Shown: piece by piece, positions 18,809-30,487 of the stretch | Numbering within the stretch: position 1 is the stretch's first letter | Layout: the number at the start of each line of letters is the position of its first letter | Assembly (NCBI GenBank): GCA_032158125.1 | Contig: JASKOT010000002.1 | Coordinates: 930,001 to 994,000, forward strand | Reading direction: 5' to 3' | DNA from: Papiliotrema nemorosa | Lineage: Eukaryota; Basidiomycota; Tremellomycetes; Tremellales; Rhynchogastremaceae | Length of the DNA: 64,000 nucleotides | Notes under the pieces: model-generated | Database searches by the model: none | Told to the model about the DNA's origin: nothing | The model's input: only the letters and a program-made list of their open reading frames with translations | Made by a program: the position numbers and the translations under genes

Positions 18809-20829
18809 GATTAGCGTTTGATCTCGTGGCTAGGTCCAAATGGGAAGCAGGTCCTGATGATGGGAAAATGAGAACTGGGTCACGATGGGTGAGAAATGGG
18901 ACGTTCAGAAGAGGTGAGGGTGTGGGGATATTTGACCGATTTAGGCGAGAGTATACGATGGTATGCAGATCGTTCACACAGGTGGAACGATTCGGATGTG
19001 GGAACCAGGTGACGGATGGTCGTACTCCAGGCAGGATGGATGAAAGGAGAAGAGGTGTATAGCGTTTCGCCGACGAGAACATCCGGCCACACAAGACCAA
19101 TCTGTTGCCTGACGGTCGATCATCCATTCTTCCCCTTTGTCGCCTAGATCAAAGGAGCGTTCCTCGTTCCGGAACCTCCAGCACCTGAGCCTGAACGAAC
19201 AGCCAATTTCAAGGGGGATGGGGGATTTCCTGGGGACAAAGGGTGAAGAAGGATAGATGTGTCGGGAAGATCCTTTCATCTTCCTCGACGCGTGACGCAG
19301 CTTCACGCAATGAATAACGGAGACATGGGAGGCTGTCGCATTTGCAGAACGAAATGGAACAGGATTGGTGATGCTCACCTTGAGTAACCTCGGTGTCTAT
19401 GCGATTGTATAAAGGATGTCGGATGCTGTTGTTACAACGACGTGCCGGACGTTTCTCGAATGACTGTACAATCCGTCAATTAAATAACGCTATCTGGTCG
19501 TGCTGATATCGTTTGTCGATCATGCAATACTGATGCGAATGTATGACAAGGTTGATAGTATCGACGCAAGACAGTGTCAAAAACAAGATCGGCAAGGCGA
19601 GTCGGGTTGAACAGGATCCCCGAGTGATGAATGGCAAATCCAAATCTCGGATGAGCCCCTTCTCTGTGGTGGATGATCCCGCTGAAGAGACCAGGGAATC
19701 AGTGTGCTGGCGATCCCCACCGATGCGTGTATGCAGGTGCCAGGTTGGTGCTTAAAAAAATGGTAAAAAAAAAAGAGGTGAAGGGGTGCAGGATGATATG
19801 GATGGGGGAGGCGGAGGTGGTGGTAGATTGGCGGGTCGAGGAGAGCGGCGAGAGGTGTATGTTGAACCGAGTAGTAGTGCGTACCCCCTCTCTCTAGTCA
19901 TAAGCGTGATGCAAAGCTTGGGGGGAAAGAAATATAGCCCCGGCCGTATGTAAATCTCACTGCGAGGCACTCTCTACCGATCTGGCCAGTCGTCACGACT
20001 CTAGGTGGTAGCTACTTATTGATGGGGATGAGTTGACAAAGTGGACAGATGGCTTCTCAAGCCAAACAAGCAACAGCACTCGACATGAAGCATATAGGCT
20101 CTTGGTACATATGATCTCAGCTGAGACATTTCAAGATCATATTTGCCACCCGAGCAGCTGCCACCCGCTCCCTGGAAGAGTACAAGGGTTACTCTAGCTC
20201 GACGCGATCACCTGCCCTCGACGGCCCATAGCAAGTACTCGCGGTAGATGACTCCACCACCCACATGGCCATCATCTCCATCGGTGTGCCCGTCAGTAGC
20301 TCGTGGGCTCGATGATTTTTGCCCCAACGATCTGTCAGTCGGAAGGTTGCTGGTCGAGCGGCGAACCCGTGCCGGAGATGAGGCGTGACAAATTACGTTT
20401 AAAAGCGGCAACGGCGAAAAAGAGACTTGCTCTCCTCGACCCCGCTGCGAGAGAGCGCAAAAAAGGTTCAAATGGACTTTTAGCGCCTACTGGCCCCTGG
20501 CCGCTGAGCATTTTCCAGCGGGACCAACACCTACTTTTTCATCCAACCGAAATTGACCCGGAGCTTGACCATGTGGTAATGGACGGCGGTCCGGGTGCTT
20601 GAAACTTTCATCTCGTTGCGCATGACCGTCCATTGTGATCCACTATGTTGAGAGTGCGGCTGTCTCGGTCAAACGGGCTGGACTTGGCTACCAGATAAAC
20701 GAAACCCGCCGAAGGATTGACCGGCAGATCTCGATAGATGCAAACGAGGCCTTCTTCAGGCATGCTACAACTCGCTTCGTCTACAGTGGGCTGCTATTCG
20801 CTCAACATTACAATCCTGCGAGATCGCTT
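18809..20829. promoter_or_regulatory. Upstream region of the CSL gene / 3' region of EAF gene
   Basis: About 2 kb without a supported gene. The proximal part probably holds a long 5' UTR with an intron (donor on the minus strand near 19379) and the CSL promoter. A plus-strand open frame of 89-99 codons (20303 or 20333 to 20602) is not like any family I know. Confidence 0.4.
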
Positions 20830-21930
20830 CTACAACCACTCTGACTCTCCGTTACCGCCGGCATGTGACACTCCTTGCCGTACTGCAAGTCGCGCACCTC
20901 CCAGCTCATCATCCTCGTCCTCTTCATCCTCATCCTCATCCTCGTCCTCATCTTCGTCTCCGTCACCATAATCATCCAAGGCCCCTCCTGCCATAGACTC
21001 TCCTACCATCTTTGCAAACTCATCCTCATCCTCGTCCGCGTCTGCATCGGTGCCTTTGATCTCTCCTGCAGTATCGCCCAAGTCGTACTCTTCCTCCGAG
21101 TCTTCGATGGTTTCTGCGGATTTGAACTTGCCTTGAGGTACAGGGGCAGTCTTTTTCCGTTTCGTCGGATTATTCTTCTTTGCTCCAGCTTTCCCTCGAC
21201 CCTTGGCAGTCGGTTGAGGCGCAGAAGTAAAGCTGGGAATCGGTGCGTGAGATGGTAATGTCTTCCGTGGCAATCCTTTGCCGCTCTTTGTTGGTCGAGG
21301 AGCAGCACGTATTGTGTCCGGAGAAGTCTCTTCTCTCGCTCGTGGTTTCTTGCTCGTTGCTCCCGAATCGGCATTGGCCGAGATCGTCGATGCAAGGGGT
21401 TGCTCAGATGACGAGTCGGAGGCGCTGCCAGAGTGGGCAGAGGTGGGTCGAGCGGTATGATCAGACGAGGCCGAACGGCTCAGAGTCAGGTGCGCGGTGA
21501 AGGATAAAGGATGAAGGGTGAATGACTAAGATCAGCTTGGTCGATCGGGGCAACTCACATGCGTGACCTCGTCGTATATAAGGACGCAGTCTCGCGGCTT
21601 GCTCTGCTCTTCACGAATATCAAAGACCTGAGTCCCATGTGACTGCGGTCAGATCGACATGCTCCATCAGCTTACCACTGTGTCGGCTCTGAGCACCCTC
21701 GACCCGTTGCTTGATGAGATCGATGCCTCTTTGACCGAGGTCATGGATACTGGCTTGAAGGCGTCTAGGTGATGAGCAAGAGCCACTCGGATCAAAATAG
21801 ACCTACAGCGTAAAGCAATGACATCCTGATCTTCTCTCTTTCGTTTCTTGCTGGTAGACTGGAACAGTGCGGGTGATAGCCTGACGGGGAATGTCCCGGC
21901 CTTGGGCATGACATCGGCAGATGTAGACAT
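20830..21930 (-). CDS. EAF-family RNA polymerase II elongation factor
   Basis: Four exons: 21930-21807, 21764-21676, 21627-21559 and 21525-20830 (introns 42, 48 and 33 nt), 325 residues. The first ~110 residues match the ELL-associated-factor N-domain: FPVRLSPALFQ, DVIALRYAFKPVSMTSVKEA, VFDIREEQSKPRDCVLIYDE, VTHSFTLHPLSFTAHLTLSR. The rest is disordered: Ser/Ala/Pro-rich, then a Lys-rich patch (GAKKNNPTKRKK), then a strongly acidic stretch of alternating Asp/Glu encoded by a GAT/GAG-type repeat, ending GNGESEWL. EAF proteins partner ELL in transcription elongation; the acidic tail is typical of their transactivation region. The 33-nt intron is among the shortest here. Confidence 0.85.
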
Positions 21931-22325
21931 GGCTGCTGAAGTCTTCTCGAGGTGAGCTTCCTTGCCAGTATGTAGGTAGTTATCAGAGATCCTCGGCTGT
22001 TTGGCGGGCTTCTTTTTCCTTCTTGCTGTTGAAATCTGAGAGAAGCGACCTGGCTGGACAGACGGTTTATGGGACAAAGGGGGGTGTCTCTGACGGAGAT
22101 GACCGGGGGTACTCCTCAACTGCACGTGACCCACTCCCAGCCTGCATTTCGGATCCGAATCTGTTTCATCTGTTGGCTGTACTTTTGAGAGGTCCGAGTG
22201 AAGCTGACGCGACCTCTTTAGAGACTGGTCCCACATCTTGATCAGCTTGTTTTCCGACGAACACCTCTTGGCTAGCATTGCAAAGCCCTTTTCGCATACA
22301 TTCGTGGACTACAGAACGCTGCCAC
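21931..22325. promoter_or_regulatory. Divergent promoter EAF / E2 enzyme
   Basis: Nearly 400 bp between two divergent start codons. No additional gene supported; an in-frame open stretch upstream of the EAF start is probably leader. Confidence 0.5.
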
Positions 22326-23473
22326 ATGGCTCCGGTCCCCACGGCAAGACCCGGTACAACGGGCGGCAACGCTGTGAGCTCATCGATTGGTGACACCTTT
22401 CACTGCTGACTCTGCACAGACCGCCTCGAAACGGATACGTAAAGAGGTCAGCCAGTCCTGTCTTTGGCTACTTGGCGATGAAACTGATGGCTAGATAGCA
22501 GATCTAGCCAAAGAAGATCTAGGGGATATAGTTCTCACGCCGAATGAGAGTAATATCTTTCAGTGGAAAGCGACATTACCGGGTCCAGTCGGATCACCTT
22601 ATGAAGGTGGGAAATTTGATGTGGATATAAATATACCTGAGAACTATCCGTGAGATAAGAGAATCCGCGATGTTGTCCCCAGCTGACTGAACTAGCTTTG
22701 CCCCCCCTCATCTAAGGTTCATTACCAAGCTCTATCATTGCAATGTAGCTAGCACTGGGGCGATATGTAAGTCCGCCTCCACCCTGGCTTGTTCCGCTTG
22801 CTAATTTCATAGGTCTGGACGTGAGCTGTCAAGCGCATTCCTGCCATATCCGAGCTGACAAGATAGCTTCTCAAAACCGCTTGGTCGCCCGCGCTATCGC
22901 TTTACAAAGTCATCCTCTCCCTTTCCTCCCTCCTCACCGACCCTAACCCATCCGATCCACTCGTACCGCAGATTGCACAAGAATACAGGAAGAACAGGAA
23001 GAAGCATGACGATACTGCACGAGAATGGGTCAAGCTGTGAGTTTCCGATCACTCGTCTTTTATCGTATCTCACGGTTAGATACGCATTGACTTCCTCTAT
23101 GCCTGCCAAACCTGCCGTGCCACCGGCTCCCGTGCGAACAGACTCCAATGCCTCCTCGTCGTCCCGTGGCACAATACAACGCATTGTCCCTCCTGCTTCC
23201 ATTCCATCTCGCCCTACCACGGGTCGACGAACTCACTCGAGCCTCCGGACAGATACCAATGGGAACGGCCCTACTCGTGCTATCGAGATTGACGATTCTG
23301 ACGGGGATGAGGTGGAGCCAGCGGAAGGTCCTGGATCCAGCAGTGGCAAGAGGAAGTCAAAGGAGGCCAGACCGACCAAAAGGACAAGGACAAATGGAGG
23401 AGGAGCAGGTGGGAGTGGGAGCACTGCTGCAGGTACTGGCGGCTCGGAGGACGTGATTGTCATTGATGACTGA
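22326..23473 (+). CDS. E2 ubiquitin-conjugating enzyme with long C-terminal tail
   Basis: Seven exons: 22326-22373, 22420-22446, 22495-22649, 22696-22766, 22813-22820 (8 nt), 22867-23036, 23080-23473; 290 residues. The UBC fold spans about residues 17-162: [73 protein letters not shown] (catalytic Cys), [20 protein letters not shown]. The usual HPN tripeptide reads H-C-N (KLYHCNVAS). The tail is disordered and Ser/Pro-rich, with a basic patch ([14 protein letters not shown]) and two SUMO-interaction-like motifs, [11 protein letters not shown] and the extreme C-terminus VIVIDD. The codon of the active-site Cys is split by an intron (T|GT). It is closest in style to UBC4/UBE2D-E type E2s, but the subclass is not certain. 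Confidence 0.88.
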
Positions 23474-23680
23474 GCTGTGGCAGCGCAACGATGCGCTGAA
23501 TGGAGAGTGCAGAGGCTCAAGTTTGAGCTGGAACAGCAGATATTTGCATGATTATGCCGCAACTGTACGTATACATACATCGACACATCGACGAACTTGC
23601 TATGAACCCAATGTCTAGAGACAACGCCTAGCTCACAGTTGGTGCGAGCGTGAGAGGAGGCGTAGAGACTGACCACTCCT

Positions 23681-24821
23681 GACGAAGATATCCTGAAGAG
23701 ATCCGTGTATCAATTCTACAACACTCTGAAAGATCCGCAAGCTCCAAAATTCCTCCCAACCCCTTCGCCGAGTTTGATGCAACTTGCCACTCTTGACAAA
23801 TCGGGAGCATGCTTTTGGACGGTAATCTTTGATATAGACAGGAATTGTATGTGGCTAATTTTGGCGGTTGTAGAGGGGTGACTGGATGGTATAACCCTGC
23901 CACGGGAAAGTACCGGTGTGATGTACTCACTCAGAGCGGTGATGGTAATGCTGTCGAAGTGGAACGGTGAGTCTATGTCCTGCCGACTCGATTTCAGTGA
24001 TTTGAGCGGAGGCCCATTGCCCTGATTTATGTAATGTCATGGCTGACTTCAAGAATGTGAAGTCTCCATCTGGACAGCGAAAAGGATGATGCGGTATGTA
24101 CGTGATTCAGGATTCGGAACAAGAGTATAGGCGGTGGAGGGATGACACGGGCCATCGGTGATCCTCGATACCAAACGAACGATGCGCCCAGGAGAAAGAA
24201 AAGTGAGCCCGCTCAGTCGCAACGTGGCTCCGATCAGTTATAACCTCGTTCTGTCGAGAGTGATCGGAAGTCATTATCATCCATTCAAGAAACTTTGTCT
24301 CGCCGTGCCGTACTTGATCAAAGAGCCAGAAGTGGTCGAACGCAATTTGCATCCGGTTAATGGGGAACAGTTGAAGTTTTTGATTCTCGCCACGGACGGT
24401 TGGGAGTTATTCTCCCTATGCGAGCACGTATACAACGTCTTGAATCGCGACTGATCCTAGACTGGGATCAAATAACATCTGAAGAAGCTACGCTGCTCGT
24501 CTCGGCCTCGTTGGACTCAGGGACCCACCCAAACAGCAAGACCAAAGCACGGATCACCATCCCCAAATCCCGTTTACCAGAAATATACCGTCTCACAGCA
24601 CCTATCGAACCTACTCGTAGACCTTTTCCTGCTGAAGATTCACCCGGCACTTCGAGCAAGACAAGTCGGGGAAAACGGGATTTTGCTGTGAAGACGAAAA
24701 TGTCGCCACTCATCTGATCCGGAATGGTCTGGGCAGAGCCGACGATTGGGAGAGAAGACGAACCTTGATCATGAGACCTGGGGCTTTTCGTTGTTTCAGG
24801 GAGGATCCCACCGTCGTGTAA
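23681..24821 (+). pseudogene. Decayed PP2C phosphatase (PDP/Ptc5-like) fragment
   Basis: Pieces of a mitochondrial-type PP2C can be read in order but in different frames with stops between. DKSGACFWTVIFDID comes first, then after a shift near 23845 ELYVANFGGCRGVTGWYNPA and TGKYRCDVLTQ. GGGMTRAIGDPRYQTN lies near 24130. PYLIKEPEVVERNLHPVNGE and KFLILATDGWELFS run to 24450. LLVSASLDSGTHP, ITIPKSRLPEIY and RPFPAEDSPGTSSK lie in 24500-24670. ENVATHLIRNGLGRADDWER and FRCFREDPTVV then end at TAA 24821. The metal-binding GDSRA has become GGCRG and ATDGLWD has become ATDGWEL, and the N-terminal DGHxG part is missing. Some shifts could be introns, but the lost active-site residues argue for a pseudogene. 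Confidence 0.75.
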
Positions 24822-26041
24822 GTGTGACCACCCAGTCTCTGAACTGCTGGTGCAGTATGAGGAATTCTAAATATAGTGTCGTTAGGTTCGATCATGAACA
24901 AACCGGTCTTCCGGACCCCGCGCATCCGTGATTTTGCAGTCTGAGCTAAAGCATACCCAATTTGAGTGTATAGACGAGCAATATGATCCATTGAGCTCCT
25001 ACAATACACCTCAAACCGCTGTGATCTCTTGACGCATTGACTTGAACCGAGTAGCAGAGTGGCGGAGCGTTCAGCGTCATCACCTATGTCGGCGTCTTCC
25101 AACTTTGCGACGATCAAAATGCACGTTTGAAGCTGCCATCCTTTGACTCGGCCGTCTTGAGGGTGGCAGGTAAGCGACTCGTACTAGTCATCGTTCATTC
25201 GGTCTATCTGCTGCAAGGACCTACTTCGAAGCAACGATGCGAGAGTTCCCAAAGCATACATGTACTGCCCGAATGTCAGATGTTCGCGTCGTACTGAGCC
25301 ACACGACAAGAGATGAGACTGATAGGTATGGTCCTCCTGGCTTCTTTGGCCACTTCGTCCGATATGTTCTGGGGTAATGTCGGTACGAGCACCAATGGGA
25401 TCATGCCTTTCGTTCAGAGTCGACAGGGAGGTATTGAACTGTCCATTGCGCAACGGGTAAAAGCTTGGGAGGTCCTGGCTCTCACTGCATATGTGAGTGT
25501 CATCGCGCCCGATCTGATCAATCATTGCATCCGCTTGCCCTTTGATCATTCGGGCTGGATGGGACGATGCTGATCATTAGAAAGCAGACGTTGCCGTGAC
25601 CGCCTTCAGTGTGGCTCTCAACCTATTCGCCGCTTACATCTCGACGAGCAAATCCACTCGGATGGCAACATGTCCGCAGCAGGCTTGGTGGTCGCTCTCA
25701 TCCCTATATCCTGGACTGTACAACCTATCGTCGACCAGTTAAAATCCTGTAGATAGAACGGGCATCTTGCTCGACAAATCAGACGAGTCCGACGAGGCAA
25801 TAGTGGTCTTTAGACTTCTTCAAGAGTGGAAGATCCACCAATGGTGGCGGACAAGTGTGTTTGGTTGTATCTGGTTTCTATCCGTCACGGCATTCCTGCT
25901 CATTCGAGTATAGGATCAACGCGGCTCGAGGCATGGGACGTCAGATCAAGGTCATCGACCCAGGAGAGAGGAGCACGGAGAAAATCTCGGGACATCAGAA
26001 GCACGACTATGCATTACCACGTCACGCTCATTGATGCACAT
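24822..26041. other. Gene-poor stretch between PP2C relic and LIS1
   Basis: Short open frames occur on both strands (for example 25313-25573 plus, with a hydrophobic start, and 25184-25549 minus), but none resembles a known family or forms a clean multi-exon gene. It may contain further relic coding sequence. Confidence 0.4.
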
Positions 26042-27758
26042 CTAAGGTGTCCATATCTGATATCAGCTCTCCTGCTCACTCGCCACAAGATGCGCTCACC
26101 TTGACAGATTGATCCACACTCCCCGTGGCAAGCACGTTAATCCTCCTAGCCTCCGTCGCCGGCTTGCCGTCTGCCGCAGCTTGCCCGCCTACTAAAGCCC
26201 GTCCCCAAGCCATACAAGTGACGAAATGTCCATGTGCCTCTATTGTTTTGATACACCTTCCTTGGGCTAGATCCCATATACGTATCGTCTTGTCGTCTGA
26301 TGCTGAGAGTAGGTATTTGCCTGATGGGTGGAATATGAGTGCTCTTATCCAATTGTCGTGCCCAGACTGCACTTCAGTGATGGATTCAACATCGATCTAA
26401 TGGCCTCACAAAAGTCTTGAGACATTGCCCACTCGATGTCTCCCATAACCGTATCGACTTATCCCTGGATCCCGTCGCGACATATGCTCCTGACGTCTTT
26501 GGGCGTGATTCAGCCGAGGTCTGCATCGTTAGCATTAAGCGTGATGAACAGGATCCAAGTCACCCCTAGACCTGCTAGTTCGCGAATAGCAGTATACGCG
26601 ACTGTCGGGGCAAAGACTGCACACTCGACAACATGCTCGTGACCCCTCAATTCCATCTTGGTTTCCCCACTGGCAAAATCCCATATACGGGCGGTCTGCG
26701 GTGAGCCAAAGATTCCCTGAGACTTTCAACTCACCTGATCACTTGACGAAGATACCAACAGTGACCCATCATCACTCGGGACAACCTCCCTGACCCAGTC
26801 CGAGTGCCCCGTAAAAGTCTTGACGCAGTACCCACTAGCCACCTCCCAGACTTTTATCGTCTTGTCCCTACTCGCACTGACCAGCCTCTCCCCATCCGGC
26901 GTGAATCTTACTGTGGAGACGGAGTGATCATGCCCATGTAGCGTTTTCGTATTTGTATACTCGTTTGATGGATCCCAAAGCTTTATGGTAAGGTCTGAGG
27001 AACATGTCACTGCGCGTCAACTAGGCCCAAGTGGGGAAGCTCTCAACTGACCCATCATACTCCCCTTGGGATCAAAGTCGACATCCGAGACGCTTTTTGT
27101 ATGTCCCTTGACTGTCCTCTCGAATTCTCCTCCTTCCCAATCCCATATTTTCACACTGGCATCTTCACTTGCGCTAGCTACCACGGTCCATGTGGGGTGA
27201 AACGCTACTCGGGTGATGGGTGCTCGATGTGAGGATAAGGTATGCCGGGCAGGTGCGCGAGGGATGAATGGTTGTGAAGATGAAGAAGAGGAGGAGGTAG
27301 CTCGAGTAGGAGAAGAGAGTTCAGCGAGGAGTGCAGCGTTCCGAGATTCCAAGTCCATGATCTGGACGTCAATATGGACCCCTCAATCAGCGAGTCACGC
27401 AGCTTGGCCACACAATCAATTGTGTGGGGAACACCGAGCCCAACTGACCTTCTTTTGCAACCGTATGACGGACGTCCATTTCTTTTCTAGCAATCCGACC
27501 CATTTCGCTTTCGGATCGTCCACCTGGAAATCGTCTATAGACGTTTCGTTCTTCAATGCCTCGTATGTCGAGTGCATCCCGGAGCTGTGCAAATACGACA
27601 ACATTGCTCGGTGCCTGTAGTCGTGGCGGGAAATGGATCATACCGAAAATCGAAGTATCAGTAGGAAAGGGGAGGGAAAGAATGGTGAGCTATGACCTCG
27701 ACATACTTCAGGTGACTTACAATTCATCCTTCTGACGTTCAGAGAGGAGGCTCGACAT
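26042..27758 (-). CDS. PAC1: LIS1/PAC1/NudF dynein regulator
   Basis: Eight exons: 27758-27721, 27614-27449, 27361-27052, 27009-26735, 26695-26564, 26520-26410, 26366-26100, 26056-26042; 437 residues, the normal LIS1 length. The N-terminus [20 protein letters not shown], then [13 protein letters not shown], is the LisH dimerisation motif; a coiled coil follows ([20 protein letters not shown]). Seven WD40 repeats follow, with ends such as [66 protein letters not shown] and SVDQSVKIWTP. LIS1 holds cytoplasmic dynein in a strongly microtubule-bound state and is needed for nuclear migration. The last exon codes only for IWTP and the stop. The first intron (106 nt) is long for this window. Confidence 0.96.
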
Positions 27759-28182
27759 CTCGCCGAACCTCCTGATGGTTTAAGTAGCCGGTTGCGAGAT
27801 AGATCAGACCCGTGTAAGGGGTACGCGGAATCGTTACGAATGCCGAATCGGGCGAGAGGGAGATGTTGTCGGACGTCTGTATAGCTCGCACTGATACAAC
27901 GCGGTAATGGTCGAGCGATAATGAGTTGTCCCGTAAATGAGGGGTATCTGAGTGAACTTGCAGGGTATGTCGATATGCAGGATAATCAGTCAACACGAGC
28001 CATCAATGCTCTTCCATGTCGAGGTGTCTGTCAACAGCATCTCGTCGTCTCTTCGCGTTTCAAACATTCTCTCGGATCCGAAAAAACCATCAACAGCGTC
28101 CCCGGCAAAGGGGTATTCCCGGGTGCGTCCAGCGACAACATGCTTGGTACTCTAGCTATCGAGGACTTGAACATAGGACAAC
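27759..28182. promoter_or_regulatory. Divergent promoter LIS1 / ECH1
   Basis: About 420 bp between divergent start codons; no further gene seen. Confidence 0.5.
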
Positions 28183-29384
28183 ATGAGCAGCTCGGATCAT
28201 CATGCCAAATATCACAGGATATCCGAGCCCAGCCTCGGAGTGTGTCTGCTGGAGTTCAACAGGTGACTGCCCCGGCATTTTGCAACCTGTGACTGATGAC
28301 CAGGCCGCCAGTCAATGCCTTTCACGACGAGTGAGCTTTCATTGATATGGGAGAAGGAATAATCTCAAGAAATAGCAAGTGGAAAGAGATGAGAAGGCTT
28401 GTCGAGCAAATCTCAAACGATTCAAGATATCGGGTCGTCGTCTTGGCTTCTGCCCTCGAGAAATTCTTCACGGCCGGACTGGATCGTGCGTCAATCCTCT
28501 AAACACTGCTGACGGCAGTGCAAGATGCGCAAGGTACCCTGGTCGGTAGGGAAGGCCTAGATCCAGCGCGTAAAGCCCTCAAGCTGCACGAACATCTTAT
28601 CGTCTGTTGATTTCACTCGGATTGAACGTTATTTTTATTCAATAGGACTTTCAGAGCGCCATCAGCTCTCTATCACATTGTCGCCTCCCAGTGATCGTCG
28701 CTCTACATGGAGCCTGTTTGGGTCTCGCAATAGATATAGCTAGCGCGTGCGACGTGCGTCTCGCAGCTAGCAGCGCGACATTCGCGATAGCTGTGAGCTT
28801 TCATTTTCACGGACAGACTAACGCTGCAGGAGGTCAACGTGGGCCTAGCGGCGGATATAGGTACACTGCAACGGTTCCCGAAGATCATTGGAAACGACTC
28901 GAAGGCTCGGGAGCTCGCTTTGACAGGGAGGAGATTTTCGGCGGTAGAAGCGAAAGACATCGGATTTGTGAGTGATGTAGTTCAGGGAGGAAGGAAGGAG
29001 GTTCTAGGTAAGCTAAGCATAACGATACTAAGAATGTGAAGAGATGGTTGATCGTAGACACTGCGTTGGTCTTGGCCAAGAGTATAGCAGAAAAGAGTCC
29101 TGTCGCCGTGGTCAGCACCAAACATCTCATGAATCGTAAGCTCATGCTCTGGCAGCGGTGACGACTGTTTGCTGATGCTGTAGACGCGAGAGATCATACG
29201 TGAGATCTGTCTTGCGGCGGCACTGACGAGTAGGATACAGGAAGGCTTAGAGTATACTGCGGCGTGGAACATGTCCATGCTGCAGTCTGCCGATACGCCA
29301 ACCGCTATCAAGGCTACGATGTCGAAGCAGACGCCTCGATTCCTGCCTCTCAACGGTAGCGCTTTCCCCAAGGCGAAGTTGTGA
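28183..29384 (+). CDS. ECH1: Peroxisomal delta(3,5)-delta(2,4)-dienoyl-CoA isomerase
   Basis: Nine exons (28183-28262, 28304-28330, 28376-28485, 28519-28601, 28646-28792, 28830-29007, 29058-29135, 29185-29200, 29234-29384) encode 289 residues. Crotonase-fold landmarks in order: LLEFNRPPVNAFHDDKWKEM, RVVVLASALEKFFTAGLDLQ, LPVIVALHGACLGLAIDIA (oxyanion-hole region), ACDVRLAASSATFAIAEVNV, GLAADIGTLQRFPKIIGN (the ECH1 Glu and Asp catalytic region), NHARDHT and YTAAWNMSMLQSADT. The C-terminus is AKL, a type 1 peroxisomal targeting signal. The enzyme shifts double bonds during beta-oxidation of odd-position unsaturated fatty acids. Introns are as short as 33 nt. It converges on the mS23 gene, 56 bp between stop codons. 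Confidence 0.94.
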
Positions 29385-29440
29385 TGTGCCCAGTATCGCA
29401 ACATGATACATGTCGGTGTATGCTATGCAGATGAATCGGA

Positions 29441-30487
29441 CTAGTCCTTGCTCCTCTTGAACGATTTCAAGAATTCAAGATCGTCCATGCCCTCGAAATC
29501 CCCAGCAGAACTCGTGGTTCTCTGCCCATCTGCCGATGGTTCGCTCGCCTCCTCGATTGTGGACGGTTCTAGTGCTGCGGTGTCTTGTATAGGTTCCGGC
29601 ATGTCCTCTTCTGGATCCTTTGGTCTCGCCCATTGTGAAATATAGTTGTACCCGCCAGCGAACGTTCCGATATCTAGTGCTGCTTCGGGTACATGTGTTG
29701 TCCAGTAATCCGGGTTCGGCTTTTTCCACGAGACTCGTGTCGGAAGACTCTCCGTCGTCCTCTTTGCTTCTGACAGGTGAGCATCGAGGTACTGCCTCTC
29801 TTTCATGAAATGTCGTTCCTGGTCATTAGCGTCATCCTTACCGGGACTTGAAGGCATACAATAGCGTTAGGACCGAATGTAGCTCCATAATGCCTTGCTT
29901 CGTACTCTGATGCCAATTGGAGCATCTCACGTTTAGCTCTCAGCTTGACAAACTCGTCTGTTGCCATTTTGTACGCTGTAGATAACGGATGTCCCTCATC
30001 TTGCAGCTTTATCGTATATTGAACGGTGCTGAGATGAGCTCCCCCTTTGCTGGATCCCTGCACCAACTCACTCCTCCACGGTCGGGTAATCACCACGTTG
30101 CGCCAATGAAGTCCATTCTTCCCCACTTATCGGATGGTCGTCCTGCACCCCCCTCAGTTCCACCATGGTCGTCGGTCTAAACGCCTCGAAAGGGAAGTCT
30201 ACGAAAAACTGCCTCCTTATCGAATCCTCTCTATATGTAATTTTCCTGATCTTTAACCTGACGGCCTGCATTGGTTTCTTGGTCGTATCTAGCCTTATAC
30301 GGCCATCCTTGGACTTCCGAGCGAGCCCACGATGATCCAGCTCTGTACGATGTCGTGAACGAAGAGGAGCGAGAAGTGGGGGAGGGTTGGCCATGACGGG
30401 GCCGTACCATGTCGGAGGCGTCTTGACATGTCCAGCTTGGAGCAGTCGACCTATTGACTCGGGTATTTGAGAAGCTATTTTCCTCAT
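29441..30487 (-). CDS. RSM25: Mitochondrial small-subunit ribosomal protein mS23 (Rsm25)
   Basis: Three exons: 30487-30072, 30028-29860 and 29818-29441 (introns 43 and 41 nt), 320 residues. The N-terminus MRKIASQIPESIGRLLQAGH, then KTPPTWYGPVMANPPP, is the characteristic start of fungal mS23. Later landmarks are FVDFPFEAFRPTTMVELRGV, YGATFGPNAIERHFMKERQ, YLDAHLSEAKR and a closing region with WARPKDPEEDMPEP and GMDDLEFLKSFKRSKD. The protein belongs to the mitoribosome small subunit near the mRNA exit side. The start was chosen as the first ATG because the conserved motif begins there. The first intron replaces an in-frame TGA directly after the donor. About 270 bp separate its start from the divergent RPN5 gene. 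Confidence 0.88.

Noticed and set aside
20303..20602. Plus-strand frame with a Lys/Arg-rich segment between the CSL and EAF genes
   Set aside because: No family match, no splice context, and it sits in the CSL upstream region; not strong enough to annotate.
20900..20960. Possible microsatellite or CRISPR-like repeat
   Set aside because: The CTCATC-type repeat is the coding sequence of the acidic tail of the EAF protein; there are no spacers.
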